Program-made: the position numbers and the translations under genes
The notes under the pieces: model-generated
Told to the model about the DNA's origin: nothing
The model's database searches: none
The model's input: the letters and a program-made list of their open reading frames with translations, nothing else
Assembly: GCA_937891015.1 (NCBI GenBank)
Contig: CALAPY010000116.1
Coordinates: 1 to 16,058 of the forward strand
Direction: 5' to 3'
From: UBA2108 sp002713215
GTDB lineage: Bacteria; Bacteroidota; Bacteroidia; Flavobacteriales_G; Salibacteraceae
DNA length: 16,058 nucleotides
Shown here: piece by piece, positions 1 to 9,600 of the stretch
How the letters are laid out: the number at the start of each line of letters is the position of its first letter
Numbering within the stretch: the stretch's first letter is position 1

Positions 1-49
1 GCAATTAATAATTCCACACCAACAACCAATTCAATCGGTTGAAAAACCT

Positions 50-57
50 TACTTTCG
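50..57 (+). promoter_or_regulatory. possible -7 box for the ABC-F gene
   Basis: TACTTTCG matches the Bacteroidota -7 consensus TAnnTTTG at all but one position and lies about 41 nt before the ATG. I see no TTG-type -33 element at the usual spacing, so this is a weak call. The rest of positions 1-98 shows no ORF; CAACC and GGTTG (about 23-41) form a short imperfect inverted repeat that could be the tail of an upstream terminator. Confidence 0.28.
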
Positions 58-98
58 CGCCGCCTAAATGGGCACTAAATCGTATTGATTAGAAGGTT

Positions 99-1715
99 AT
101 GATTGAAGCTAAAAACGTCTCGTTGCAATATGGAAAACGAGTTCTTTTTGACGAGGTAAATATCAAGTTTTTCGGAGACAGCTGCTACGGTGTTATTGGA
201 GCTAACGGAGCAGGAAAATCAACTTTTCTTAAAATACTTACCGGAGAAATACCGCCGAATACAGGTGAAGTAATTCTTGAACCCGGGAAACGAATGGCGG
301 TTTTAAAACAGAACCACTCTGAGTTTAACGAAGTAAGTGCCTTAAATACCGTAATGATGGGCCACAAGGCGTTGTGGGATATCATTCAGGAAAAAGATGC
401 CTTGTATGCCAAACCCGATTTTTCGGAAGCCGATGGAATGCGAACGGCTGAATTGGAATCTGAATTTGCAGAAATGGATGGCTGGAATGCTGAGAGCGAT
501 GCAGCTACCCTGCTATCGGGCTTGGGTATTGATGAAGCAGATCATTATACTCTGCTAAAGGGCTTAAGCGGAAACCAAAAAGTTAGAATTTTGCTTGCCC
601 AGGCCTTATTTGGTAACCCAGATGTGTTGATTTTGGATGAGCCAACCAACGACCTTGACCTTAAAACCGTTGCCTGGCTGGAGGATTTCTTACTGGAATT
701 TAGAAATACGGTAATTGTTGTTTCTCACGATAGGCACTTTTTGGATACTGTTTGTACCAACATCGTAGATATTGATTTTAGCAAATTGAATAGCTATACC
801 GGTAACTATTCCTTCTGGTACGAGTCGAGCCAGCTGGCACTGCGACAACGTTCTGCTGCAAACAAAAAAGCGGAAGCCAAAAAGAAGGAATTGCAGGAGT
901 TTATTCAACGTTTTAGCGCCAATGCTTCTAAAAGCAAGCAGGCTACGAGTAGAAAAAAGTTATTGGAAAAAATTAATGTTGACGAAATTCAGGCGAGTAG
1001 CCGACGATATCCTGCGGTAATATTCACGCAATTGCGTGAAGCGGGTAATCAAGTGCTGGAAGTAAACAACTTAAGTGCCAGCAATGCTGGACAGCAATTA
1101 TTTAAGAAACTCTCGTTTCAGTTAAATAAGGGAGATAAAATAGCGGTACTTTCTAAAAACAGCCTGGCCATAACTACCCTGTTCAAAATTCTAATGGGTG
1201 AAGAAAAACCTGAAACGGGTGATTTTAAATTCGGCCAAACGATTACCACAACCTACCTGCCCAATGAAAATGAACACTTCTTTGATACCAACGACAACCT
1301 GATTGACTGGCTTCGCCCCCACTCACCTGGAGAAAAGGACGATGTTTATATCCGTGGGTTCCTCGGGAAAATGCTATTTACGGGAGAAGAATCACTAAAA
1401 AGTGCACGAGTACTTTCCGGAGGCGAAAAGGTACGTTGTATGCTTTCCCGAATGATGTTGAACCAGGGAAACCTTTTAATACTGGACGAGCCTACCAACC
1501 ACCTTGACCTTGAATCGATTCAAGCCTTAAACAATGCCTTAAAGGATTTTCCGGGGACAGTAATATTTACTTCGCACGATCACACCTTTACCCAAACCGT
1601 TGCAAGCCGGATTATTGAAATTGGCCCTAACGGAAATATTGATAAGGAAATGACTTATGATGAGTATGTGGCTGATGAACGATTTGTAGATCAACGGGCG
1701 GCGTTGACTACTTAA
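99..1715 (+). CDS. ABC-F family ATPase, YbiT-like
   Basis: A soluble protein with two ATP-binding cassettes in tandem and no membrane segments, which is the ABC-F plan of ribosome-associated translation factors. NBD1: Walker A GANGAGKST (34-42), signature LSGNQ (156-160), Walker B with DEPTNDLD (180-187), H-switch SHD (209-211). The inter-domain linker, about 240-315, contains RFSANASKSKQATSR (271-285), characteristic of the YbiT/EttA side of the family. NBD2: signature LSGGEK (439-444), DEPTNHLD (463-470), SHD (492-494). The NBD2 Walker A is replaced by LSKNSLAITT (351-360), which lacks the P-loop glycines and lysine. From memory, similar changes occur in other Bacteroidota homologues. At 538 aa the length is normal for the family. 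The ATG is preceded by AGAAGG. The specific ribosomal role cannot be read from sequence, and nothing marks it as an antibiotic-resistance type. Confidence 0.93.
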   Translation: MIEAKNVSLQYGKRVLFDEVNIKFFGDSCYGVIGANGAGKSTFLKILTGEIPPNTGEVILEPGKRMAVLKQNHSEFNEVSALNTVMMGHKALWDIIQEKDALYAKPDFSEADGMRTAELESEFAEMDGWNAESDAATLLSGLGIDEADHYTLLKGLSGNQKVRILLAQALFGNPDVLILDEPTNDLDLKTVAWLEDFLLEFRNTVIVVSHDRHFLDTVCTNIVDIDFSKLNSYTGNYSFWYESSQLALRQRSAANKKAEAKKKELQEFIQRFSANASKSKQATSRKKLLEKINVDEIQASSRRYPAVIFTQLREAGNQVLEVNNLSASNAGQQLFKKLSFQLNKGDKIAVLSKNSLAITTLFKILMGEEKPETGDFKFGQTITTTYLPNENEHFFDTNDNLIDWLRPHSPGEKDDVYIRGFLGKMLFTGEESLKSARVLSGGEKVRCMLSRMMLNQGNLLILDEPTNHLDLESIQALNNALKDFPGTVIFTSHDHTFTQTVASRIIEIGPNGNIDKEMTYDEYVADERFVDQRAALTT

Positions 1716-1731
1716 ATTTTCTATACCTTTG
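1704..1731 (+). promoter_or_regulatory. candidate promoter for the 1607-aa secreted protein gene
   Basis: TACCTTTG at 1724-1731 matches the Bacteroidota -7 consensus TAnnTTTG exactly. A TTG at 1704-1706, inside the last codons of the ABC-F gene, lies 17 nt upstream as a plausible -33 element. The start codon follows at 1747. This suggests the secreted-protein gene has its own promoter and is not simply read through from the ABC-F gene, despite a gap of only 31 nt. Confidence 0.42.
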
Positions 1732-1746
1732 GGTTAAACTTCAACC

Positions 1747-4700
1747 ATGAATCTGAACTACAACAGGTTATGCTTAACCCTCCTCGTAGTGGCTTGTACC
1801 ACGATTGGTTCTTTTGCCCAATCATTAGTCACCGTATCAAGTTACAAAACTACCACACCTGCTGATTGCAACACAAGAAATGGGGCTGTTTTAGAGGTTA
1901 CCTTTACTGGAGCACTTCATCCAAATGCGGCTTTGTCTTTGTGGGCCTATACCCCTTCTTCCATAGTTATTTCAAGTGGGCGTACGAAGGCAACCTTTTA
2001 TGGCCTTGATAATGTTCATCCGTTTTATGGCGGAAACTCTACTGTATTGGTAGACACAACGGGATATGGAATTGGTGGATATAATGCGGGAACCGTAAAT
2101 ATTGGTACAGCAGCAGTCTGGGCTCCAAAATCAGTTACAGTTAAATCCTGCGATGCTCGTGAGTTACTGCAGTATGGAGTTGATTCCACGGTTTATTGGA
2201 ATTACAGTAAATGGTCAAATACATTTTCCACTAGTATACCGGGGAAAATTTTACCCGGTACCTATGAAAATACGATGTGGGACACTAACGGTTGTGTTCT
2301 TCATCGCCAACGCTTAGGTGGTCAAGTTCGAACTTATGGCGATCTTGTGGTAACATCGCTTAACCAACCCACTAAAGATACTACGATTGGAATTTGTTCT
2401 GGAGATAGCATTATGATTGATTCGGTTTATTATCATATTAATGATACTGCTTTTGTTTATATCCCTACCCCATTGCCCTTATGTGATACCTTAAAAAGCA
2501 TTCGAATAGTCAAGAAAAAACTAGAAACACATGTAAATATTGGAATATGTAAGGGCAACACGTATCAGTTTCCAGATGGAGATACTTCTTCTATAAGCTC
2601 AGTCGACACCAGTATTCTTTCTTCTTCATTGGGTTGTGACAGCATTGTGTTTACCAACCTAATTGTGGATTCAGTGACATTTTATACTGAGAAGAAATTT
2701 GCATGTCAAGGAACTATTTTCAAGTTTCCGGACGGGGATACAACTTTGGTCTCCAAAATTGATACTTCAATTATTTATTCCGGTGCATGTGATACTATGG
2801 TAATAACGGATGTAGAGTTTGTGAAACCATCTTATGACTCCTCTATAGTTTACATCTGTCAAGGAAGTTATCATATTTTCATGGATGGTGATACTGGTAG
2901 AACCGGCATAAAAGATACGTCTCGGTTTTATACGAATAATGCTCAATGTGATAGTTTTTTTATTGTTGATTTAAGGGTTTTACCTACGAAAGTTGTTTAT
3001 GATACTATAAAAATCTGTGGTGAGAAATACTATGTTTTCCCTAATGGAGATTCTTCCAACACATCTAAGATTGACACGAGCCTACTAGTTACATCAAGTG
3101 GATGTGATAGTATTGTCATTACCAATTTGGTTATAGAACCCTTGTTTATACCTGAAAAACAATATTGTTATAGTAACCATAGTTTATCTTATTCAAATAC
3201 CGGAGCAGCTGCAAACCCAAATTCTCTATCCGTTGATTCTCAAGATTTGGTGTATGTGGCCGGAGAATTTTACACCGCGTCATACAATCTTTCTCAATCT
3301 ATTAAATTTACTAAAAGTGTAAATACAAATTCTGAAGGATTTATTTCATGTTACAACCCTTCTGGAAATTTAGTATGGGCAAAACATATAACTAATAGCA
3401 ACGTCACCAAGAACTCGGGAATCTTTGGATTAAGATTAACTAATTCTGCTAATGGAGATTTTATAATTACCGGTACTTTTAATGGTAATTTTGATCTTGA
3501 CTTTGGCTCAGGGGTTGCTGAGATTAAATCGTTTACTTCTGGTCGTCGTTGGTTTATAGCTAAATACAATAAGAATGCACAATTACTATGGCATACTCAA
3601 ATGCAAGATACCGCAGTCAACTCAACAATTAATTTCAGTATACAAGATTTAAAGGTAGACAATCAAGGAAACATCCTTATCTGTGGAGATATGGGCAGCA
3701 GCGTTGATTTTGATACAGGTCCAAAAACTAACCCATATAAAATCGCTGGGAAAAGTGATGTATTTGTAACTAAGTATTCAGCTGCTGGAAAATTCATCTG
3801 GACCATTGGACTTGGTGGAAATAATGATGATCATCTGAAGGAATTGACAACAGATGGCAACAATAACATCTATATTTCCGGCTTTACAAAGGAATTTATT
3901 GATCTGGATCCAAGTGCTGGAGCAAAAATTATTGGAAACAGTAAATACCATACTCCTTTTTTCGCAAAATACAATACCAACGGAAACTTATTATGGGAAC
4001 ATAATTTGCAAAATACTGTTGATAGAATATCAATTGAAAGCTCACCGTCAGGTGAATTGATGGTTGCAAGCCTATTTAGTAATAGTGTTAACCTAGATTC
4101 TGTAACAACGGTCAGTGCAATAAAAAATAATATTAATAGCTTTTTCATTGCTAAATATACTGCTTTGGGCAAAGTTGATTGGGTGAAAACAATTGGTAGA
4201 GTACCTAATGTTAAAAACCAAGGATATATGATGCATACGGACATTACTGCTGACAACGATCAAAACATAGTATTCTCCGGTATCTGTTCCACCCCCGGTT
4301 TAATTGACTTTGACCCGGATAGTGGCATTTCTAAACACAACCCCCATATTAATGGAGTCTATGGCCCGCCTGGGAACGCAGTCGAATTTGTTTTACAATT
4401 AAACTCAAATGGGAAATTCCAAAGAAAGGCGATCATTGATGGGTCGGGGGGACAAATTAAGACAAACTCAAAAGGAGATGTATTTTTATTGTCTCCTAGG
4501 GTAGACTTTAGAAAAGGTATTAGTATAAATCCACAAGACACTGCAAGGATTTACCATCCGATACTACAAAATATGCTTTTGAAATTAGAAAATTGCAATT
4601 CAAAGGATTATCTTAAAATAATTAAATGTAGCCCCGGTGCTTATACTTTTCCTGATGGTGATACGTCATCCGTTAATGTAATTGACACTAGTACTTTCAA

Positions 4701-6570
4701 ATCTAAATTGGGTTGTGATAGTATCGTTATTACAGAACTAATAGTTAGCACTCCTTCTTCAATCGTGGTGTTTGATACTGCCTGTGGAAGCTATCACTGG
4801 AAAATAAATAATAAAATTTACTACAAAAGTGGTAGATACTCCGATACTTTATTAGGAGTGAATGGTTGTGATACATTGGCAACCCTAAATCTGGTTATTA
4901 ATAATCCAGTTTTCAATGTATTGTACGATACAATTTGTCAAGGAAACACCTACTATTTTCCTGGTGGTGATTCCAGCAAAATTTCAGTTATTGATACCGG
5001 TTTGTTTTCAGGAAGTAATGGATGTGATAGTCTTTTTATAACAAATTTAACCGTCAACATAAAGGACTCAACTTTAGATACAATTACCACCTGCAACTCC
5101 TACAAATGGATCAACGGTATTACCTACACTTCAAATAACAATTCTGCAACACACAAACTAACCAACTCGAAAGGCTGTGATAGTATTGTAACCCTAAACC
5201 TTACCATTAACAAAAGCAATTTCGTAAGCAAATACGATTCAATTTGCCAGGGCAATACCTACTATTTCCCCGATGGTGACTCATCCAAGGTTTCCTCTGT
5301 TGACACCAGCATACTTACCAACCTTGCCGGCTGTGATAGCACCATAATTACCTACTTAACCGTAAATCAAATTTCTTCCATAAGTGCCAGTAATGACGAT
5401 ACTATTTGCGCCGGTGATACCTTTCAATTGAATGCCACGGGAGGAGTTACCTATTCCTGGTCCCCTTCTACCGGGTTGTTTTCCACCAACATTGTTAATC
5501 CAAAAGGAGTTTTAAGCAATAACCAGACGTACACCGTTCTGGCCACAGACGTCAATGGCTGTATTGGAAGCGATCAGGTTAGCTTGTTTCTTAAATCACC
5601 GGTACAAGTATCCCTGGCGCCTTTAAACGATCTATGTGTTTCTGATACTGCAATTACCCTAACCGGTGGTACTCCATTGGGTGGAGTGTACAGTGGAAAA
5701 GGAGTAAACAATCGTTCCGTTTTTGATCCTGCCATTGCTGGTGTAGGTACTCATACCATTACCTACTCCAGTGCACTTACAGGCAAATGCATTACCCGAG
5801 ACAGCCAAAACATTGTGGTTAAAAATACGCCAACCATCTCCTGGACCAGCATAGGTACTTCATGCACCGGAGACGAACCGCTATCGCTTAACGCTTCTCC
5901 AGGTGGTGGAACATACTCCGGAAATGGAATTGTAGGGGGTAATTTCAATCCGGGAGTTGCCGGAAAAGGAAATCATTTGATTGAGTATTCCATTACCGGT
6001 GCAAACGGTTGTAAATCGGTTAAAACCCAAAACGTTAAGGTAGGGCAATCTACTCCGGTTAGTCCCATACAAGGACAGGATAAAGTGGCAAAGAATAGAA
6101 TCTATAGCTACAACCTTAAACCTATAAATGGTTCGGGCTACGTATGGAGTGTGGTTGGGGGTAAGTTTATTACCCAAACCAATAATTCTTCCTCGGTACT
6201 CTGGGGGTCGGGCAACAACGGTTGGTTATCGGTGGTTCAAACCAATGCAGACGGTTGTGTGGATTCAACCAAACTGAAAATACTAATCAGTCCATTGAGT
6301 CAGCAGGATTTAACCCTGGAAGGAAATAAAATTCAATTGTTCCCCAATCCGGTAGATCAGGAATTGACCATCAGCTTTGGACAGCTCACAGGAAAGGTGA
6401 CCCTTACCCTACTCGATGGGAATGGAAAACTGGTGAAGGAAAAAAATCTGGAGATAATTGCCAATAAAAATGAAACCCTAAATGTGGAGGATTTAAGTAT
6501 TGGAACCTACTACCTCCTGATTCAACACCAAAACAAAATGGTGACCCATTCGGTGGTGGTGAGTAGGTAA
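1747..6570 (+). CDS. large secreted multidomain repeat protein with T9SS type A sorting domain
   Basis: A 1607-aa exported protein. Residues 1-25 form a Sec signal peptide with a hydrophobic core, probably cut near SFAQ/SL. Residues 26-210 are an N-terminal region I do not recognise. Residues 217-463 hold five repeats of about 51-52 residues, each with a leading Cys and a second Cys in a GCDS-like motif. Residues about 473-950 are a beta-propeller-like region with several KY-x-x-x-G-x-x-x-W strands (for example 606-615, 676-685, 741-750, 803-812) and VDFD/IDLDP motifs. Residues 961-1206 hold five more repeats. Residues 1210-1515 hold four Ig-like or PKD-like modules with GG-x-YSG-x-G motifs. 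The last 80 residues are a type A sorting domain: LFPNPV at 1531-1536, GTYYL at 1586-1590, ending VVVSR. No catalytic motif is visible. Likely cell-surface or released; an adhesive or structural role is inference. Confidence 0.88.
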   Translation: MNLNYNRLCLTLLVVACTTIGSFAQSLVTVSSYKTTTPADCNTRNGAVLEVTFTGALHPNAALSLWAYTPSSIVISSGRTKATFYGLDNVHPFYGGNSTVLVDTTGYGIGGYNAGTVNIGTAAVWAPKSVTVKSCDARELLQYGVDSTVYWNYSKWSNTFSTSIPGKILPGTYENTMWDTNGCVLHRQRLGGQVRTYGDLVVTSLNQPTKDTTIGICSGDSIMIDSVYYHINDTAFVYIPTPLPLCDTLKSIRIVKKKLETHVNIGICKGNTYQFPDGDTSSISSVDTSILSSSLGCDSIVFTNLIVDSVTFYTEKKFACQGTIFKFPDGDTTLVSKIDTSIIYSGACDTMVITDVEFVKPSYDSSIVYICQGSYHIFMDGDTGRTGIKDTSRFYTNNAQCDSFFIVDLRVLPTKVVYDTIKICGEKYYVFPNGDSSNTSKIDTSLLVTSSGCDSIVITNLVIEPLFIPEKQYCYSNHSLSYSNTGAAANPNSLSVDSQDLVYVAGEFYTASYNLSQSIKFTKSVNTNSEGFISCYNPSGNLVWAKHITNSNVTKNSGIFGLRLTNSANGDFIITGTFNGNFDLDFGSGVAEIKSFTSGRRWFIAKYNKNAQLLWHTQMQDTAVNSTINFSIQDLKVDNQGNILICGDMGSSVDFDTGPKTNPYKIAGKSDVFVTKYSAAGKFIWTIGLGGNNDDHLKELTTDGNNNIYISGFTKEFIDLDPSAGAKIIGNSKYHTPFFAKYNTNGNLLWEHNLQNTVDRISIESSPSGELMVASLFSNSVNLDSVTTVSAIKNNINSFFIAKYTALGKVDWVKTIGRVPNVKNQGYMMHTDITADNDQNIVFSGICSTPGLIDFDPDSGISKHNPHINGVYGPPGNAVEFVLQLNSNGKFQRKAIIDGSGGQIKTNSKGDVFLLSPRVDFRKGISINPQDTARIYHPILQNMLLKLENCNSKDYLKIIKCSPGAYTFPDGDTSSVNVIDTSTFKSKLGCDSIVITELIVSTPSSIVVFDTACGSYHWKINNKIYYKSGRYSDTLLGVNGCDTLATLNLVINNPVFNVLYDTICQGNTYYFPGGDSSKISVIDTGLFSGSNGCDSLFITNLTVNIKDSTLDTITTCNSYKWINGITYTSNNNSATHKLTNSKGCDSIVTLNLTINKSNFVSKYDSICQGNTYYFPDGDSSKVSSVDTSILTNLAGCDSTIITYLTVNQISSISASNDDTICAGDTFQLNATGGVTYSWSPSTGLFSTNIVNPKGVLSNNQTYTVLATDVNGCIGSDQVSLFLKSPVQVSLAPLNDLCVSDTAITLTGGTPLGGVYSGKGVNNRSVFDPAIAGVGTHTITYSSALTGKCITRDSQNIVVKNTPTISWTSIGTSCTGDEPLSLNASPGGGTYSGNGIVGGNFNPGVAGKGNHLIEYSITGANGCKSVKTQNVKVGQSTPVSPIQGQDKVAKNRIYSYNLKPINGSGYVWSVVGGKFITQTNNSSSVLWGSGNNGWLSVVQTNADGCVDSTKLKILISPLSQQDLTLEGNKIQLFPNPVDQELTISFGQLTGKVTLTLLDGNGKLVKEKNLEIIANKNETLNVEDLSIGTYYLLIQHQNKMVTHSVVVSR
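2395..3135 (+). repeat. two-cysteine repeat array, first block (five units)
   Basis: Units begin at Cys 217, 268, 320, 371 and 424, a period of 51-53 residues. Units 2-5 read C-x-G-x-x-Y/F-x-F-x-x-GD, then a DTS, then GCDS-I or a close variant, then a hydrophobic strand ending in V or I. The first unit is degenerate, lacking FPDGD and with LCDTL in place of GCDSI. Two cysteines about 28-30 residues apart per unit suggest one disulfide per module (inference). The units are similar in protein but diverged in DNA. Confidence 0.8.
3163..4596 (+). other. beta-propeller-like segment inserted in the repeat array
   Basis: Residues about 473-950 of the 1607-aa protein contain at least four blade-like units with the pattern GN-x-x-I/V-x-G, then VDFD or IDLDP, then F-x-KY-x-x-x-G-x-x-x-W. 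This resembles SBBP-type beta-propeller repeats that are common in Bacteroidota surface proteins. It lies between the fifth and sixth two-cysteine units. Hand counts of two 60-nt lines here give about 23% (3301-3360) and 28% (4081-4140) GC, against 42% (5581-5640) and 43% (6301-6360) later in the same gene. Confidence 0.6.
4627..5364 (+). repeat. two-cysteine repeat array, second block (alternating A/B units)
   Basis: Units begin at Cys 961, 1013, 1064, 1116 and 1167, a period of 51-52 residues. Units 1, 3 and 5 are the FPDGD-type (A), while units 2 and 4 are the SYxW...Y-type (B), so the order is A-B-A-B-A. All end in GCDS or GCDT followed by a hydrophobic strand. Type B is the form that fills most of the array in the downstream 1359-aa protein. 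Confidence 0.8.
6325..6567 (+). other. T9SS type A sorting domain of the 1607-aa protein
   Basis: Residues about 1527-1607 contain LFPNPV, then alternating beta-strands, LLDGNGKLV, L-x-x-GTYYL and a basic end VVVSR. This is the usual layout of a type A C-terminal signal, normally about 70-80 residues. In known systems this domain directs outer-membrane passage through T9SS and is then cleaved off. Confidence 0.88.
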
Positions 6571-6572
6571 TT

Positions 6573-6610
6573 AAGCCTTGTAAAGGCTTCAATATTTATG
6601 TTTATTTTAG
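6573..6610 (+). terminator. probable intrinsic terminator after the 1607-aa gene
   Basis: AAGCCTT (6573-6579), loop GTA, AAGGCTT (6583-6589) form a perfect 7-bp hairpin starting 3 nt after the stop codon. The following stretch is T-rich but interrupted (ATATTTATGTTTATTTTAG), so efficiency is uncertain. The only promoter-like box in this 67-nt gap is TATTTTAG at 6603-6610, one mismatch from TAnnTTTG, with a TTG at 6578-6580; it overlaps the terminator and is weak. Confidence 0.55.
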
Positions 6611-6637
6611 CTAAATAATTGATTTAACCTAACCGTT

Positions 6638-9600
6638 TTGGCTCGACTTACAGTTTTCTTTTTTTCTTTAATCTTATACCTAAATAGCCATTCGCAGTCG
6701 GTTGATTGGATGCGAAACTTTGAAGGCGGGTTAGTTAACATATATGATTTACAAGCAACAAATGATGACGGTTTTATCATTGTTGGTTCTTTTACAGATA
6801 CGGTTGATTTTGACCTCGACACGTCTTCGTATAAGCTAGTTGGCGATAAGAAGGGAGAATTGTTTCTTGCTCGATATAAATCTGATGCTTCACTGGTATG
6901 GGTAAAGCCAATTGGAAAAGCAACAGATTCAATTTGGATTACCGACCTCCTGATAGATGAACATTTGAATATTTATCTGTTGGGTGGATTTGTAGACTCA
7001 GTTGATTTTGATCTCTCAACAAGTGTCATAACCAAACACGCAGGAACCGTTGCAGATGGATTTTTGGTTAAGTATAACCATAATGCGGCCTATCAAAACC
7101 TGGTTCAGTTTATTGATTTACCACCCAACTTTATTAAACAAAAAAAATCCAAACTACACATAGCTGCCTCAGGTATTGATACCGTGAAAGTTGGTTCTAC
7201 CACCTACACTAATCCAAACAAACTTCTTAACAAAGGAATGATCATAGACAGCCTATTTAGTAACCTAAGTTTTATATCATTAGTAAACCGGCTGGAATTG
7301 AGTGATGGCACGCCGGTTATTGTTTCAAGAACTTCAAAGCAAATTTCAATCACTGTTCAGGGACATTGGAGTTTCATCATTCGTGATACTTTCTCAATGG
7401 GGTTGCCGTATTTAGACCCTGTTTTTATTTCTGCAGATGACCTGGTATATATCTCGGGATCTGGTAGAAATTATAATGTAAAAACACCGTTGAGCAATAA
7501 ATTCACTTATGTCCGTGGAAGTATTCATTTAGGATCTCATTTTGCCGTGGTATATGATAAAAATGGAGTGGCGCAACCTCGCGCTCATTCAAGTAGTGGA
7601 AACCACTCTGCAAGAGTAAAACATTCCCAATACAACAATTGTCCTGTAAGCACTGTAGTTAACTGGAGTTCTATTTCTAATTTCAACAATTCAAGCTATT
7701 ATGTTACAGGAAAAATGCTTTGGGCAAACCATCCAGGTTTTTCTTTATGGAGTAAGGTGTACAGTGGTCCTTCAAGTGTCTACGTTGTTAATCAGTATGG
7801 CGAGCCATATCAACATGTAATTGGAAAAGACACTTTAAAGTTTAAAAACCACAACTTTCACAGTTCTTTTTTGGTAAAGTTTAAAACTGGCTGCAAGGTA
7901 TCAACGGAAAAATTTAAAGTTCAGGTCAATGGAAAAATTATTAGTTCTTCTTCCCCTGGATGTGGGACTGGCATTGATACTGAATTCAGAGCATGCCTTG
8001 GAGACACCTTGTCGTTCGAATTAGATAGTACTTCTACTTATCAGTGGGATAGCCTGGGAAGTAAAAAGAAAACCATAATTGCAACAAATGGTCAAATCGT
8101 AACGGGCTTCAACAAATTAGGTGCGTGCAGCTATTCCGATAATGGCATAAAAATTAAAATTATAACTGACCCGATAATTACCCATGATACCCTATTTATT
8201 TGCCCTGGTGACAGCATTCTGATACTTGGTTATTTTCAAAAAAACACTGGGGTTTATTTAGATACCACTCGCTTTACTACAGGCAACAAATGTGATAGTA
8301 TAATTGAAATTGTGAATCTGGTCGTTATTTACCCAAAACCGGATGCACTAAATCAGGATACAGTGTATGTGTGCGATACCAATAACACTGGTAAAATTGG
8401 AATAGGCTATCACTGGGGGGAACCTCGGATCTATAACAAATCAGGATGGACTGTAGATACTTTAAAATCCAGTTTAGGCTGTGATAGTATAATTGACACC
8501 TTATTTATTCAAATGACAATTCCGGACTCAACCAAAGATACGATTCATACTTGTGGACCACATAATCTTTTAAATACTTATACAACAAAGAGCGTTATTC
8601 CATTCACGAATCAGCATGGGTGTGATTCCATTGTTGAATTATTAAAGGTAACGCATAAGACGAGTTTTAGCTATACCTACAATTATTATGGATCAGGAGT
8701 AGTTAATTATTGTGGAACATCATTTGGTTTAGGAGGAAATATACATACGTCAAATGGTATTTACAGTGATAAGCTCAAATCAATTCACGGTTGTGATTCT
8801 ATATTAAATTATCAGTTATTTCTTCATTCCAATTACAGTTTAACTCTTCCTTCAATAAATGCTTGCGATAGCTTTGTTTGGGCATTCTCCGGTAAAACCT
8901 ATTATTCCAGTGGATGGTATTCCCATACTAAACAAATGGCTCCAACCTTTTGGGGGCCTAACGGCTGTGATTCTACGATTCGCGTATACGTAAATATATC
9001 AAAGTCATTTTACACCCCTGTAACCGATACAATTTCAGCTTGCTATGGCTACGTTTGGCCTACAAATAGAAAAAGATATACAACATCCGGATATTATATT
9101 GATACAGTAAAAGTCAAAAGTGGTTTATGTGACTCGGTTGTTGCTCTGCAATTAACGATTTCTCCACCAAACCAACCAGTACCAGACACAGTTTATACCT
9201 GTCCCCCTCATTACTATTGGAATATTAATAAAACCAATTACGCAAAAAGTGGTTTATATGTTGACACGATAAGATCCAACGGATGTGATTCAATAATCTC
9301 TTTGCAGTTATTTATCAATCCGTTACAACTCCCAAAAACAGATACAGTTGTAGCCTGTTCACCTTTTTATTGGAACAAAACGCGAAAGAATTACACCAAG
9401 TCGGGCATATATCGCGACACTATTCGGATTGGGGGTTGCGACAGTATTGTTGAATTGAATTATACTACTGGTGAAAGTGTTAATCAACCGGTTAAAATTA
9501 CCAGCTGTAATCAATATACTTGGCTGGCAACAGGTAAATCGTATAATAAAACTGGAACGTATCAAGCTAAATTTAAGAATAGCATGGGCTGTGATTCAAT

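Noticed and set aside
99..1715. ABC-F gene as an antibiotic-resistance determinant
   Set aside because: The linker motif and domain layout fit the YbiT/EttA housekeeping side, and there is no mobile context.
3870..4256. A 128-codon open frame on the minus strand inside the 1607-aa gene
   Set aside because: The opposite strand carries continuous propeller-like coding with recognised motifs; this frame has no family features or start context and is a shadow.
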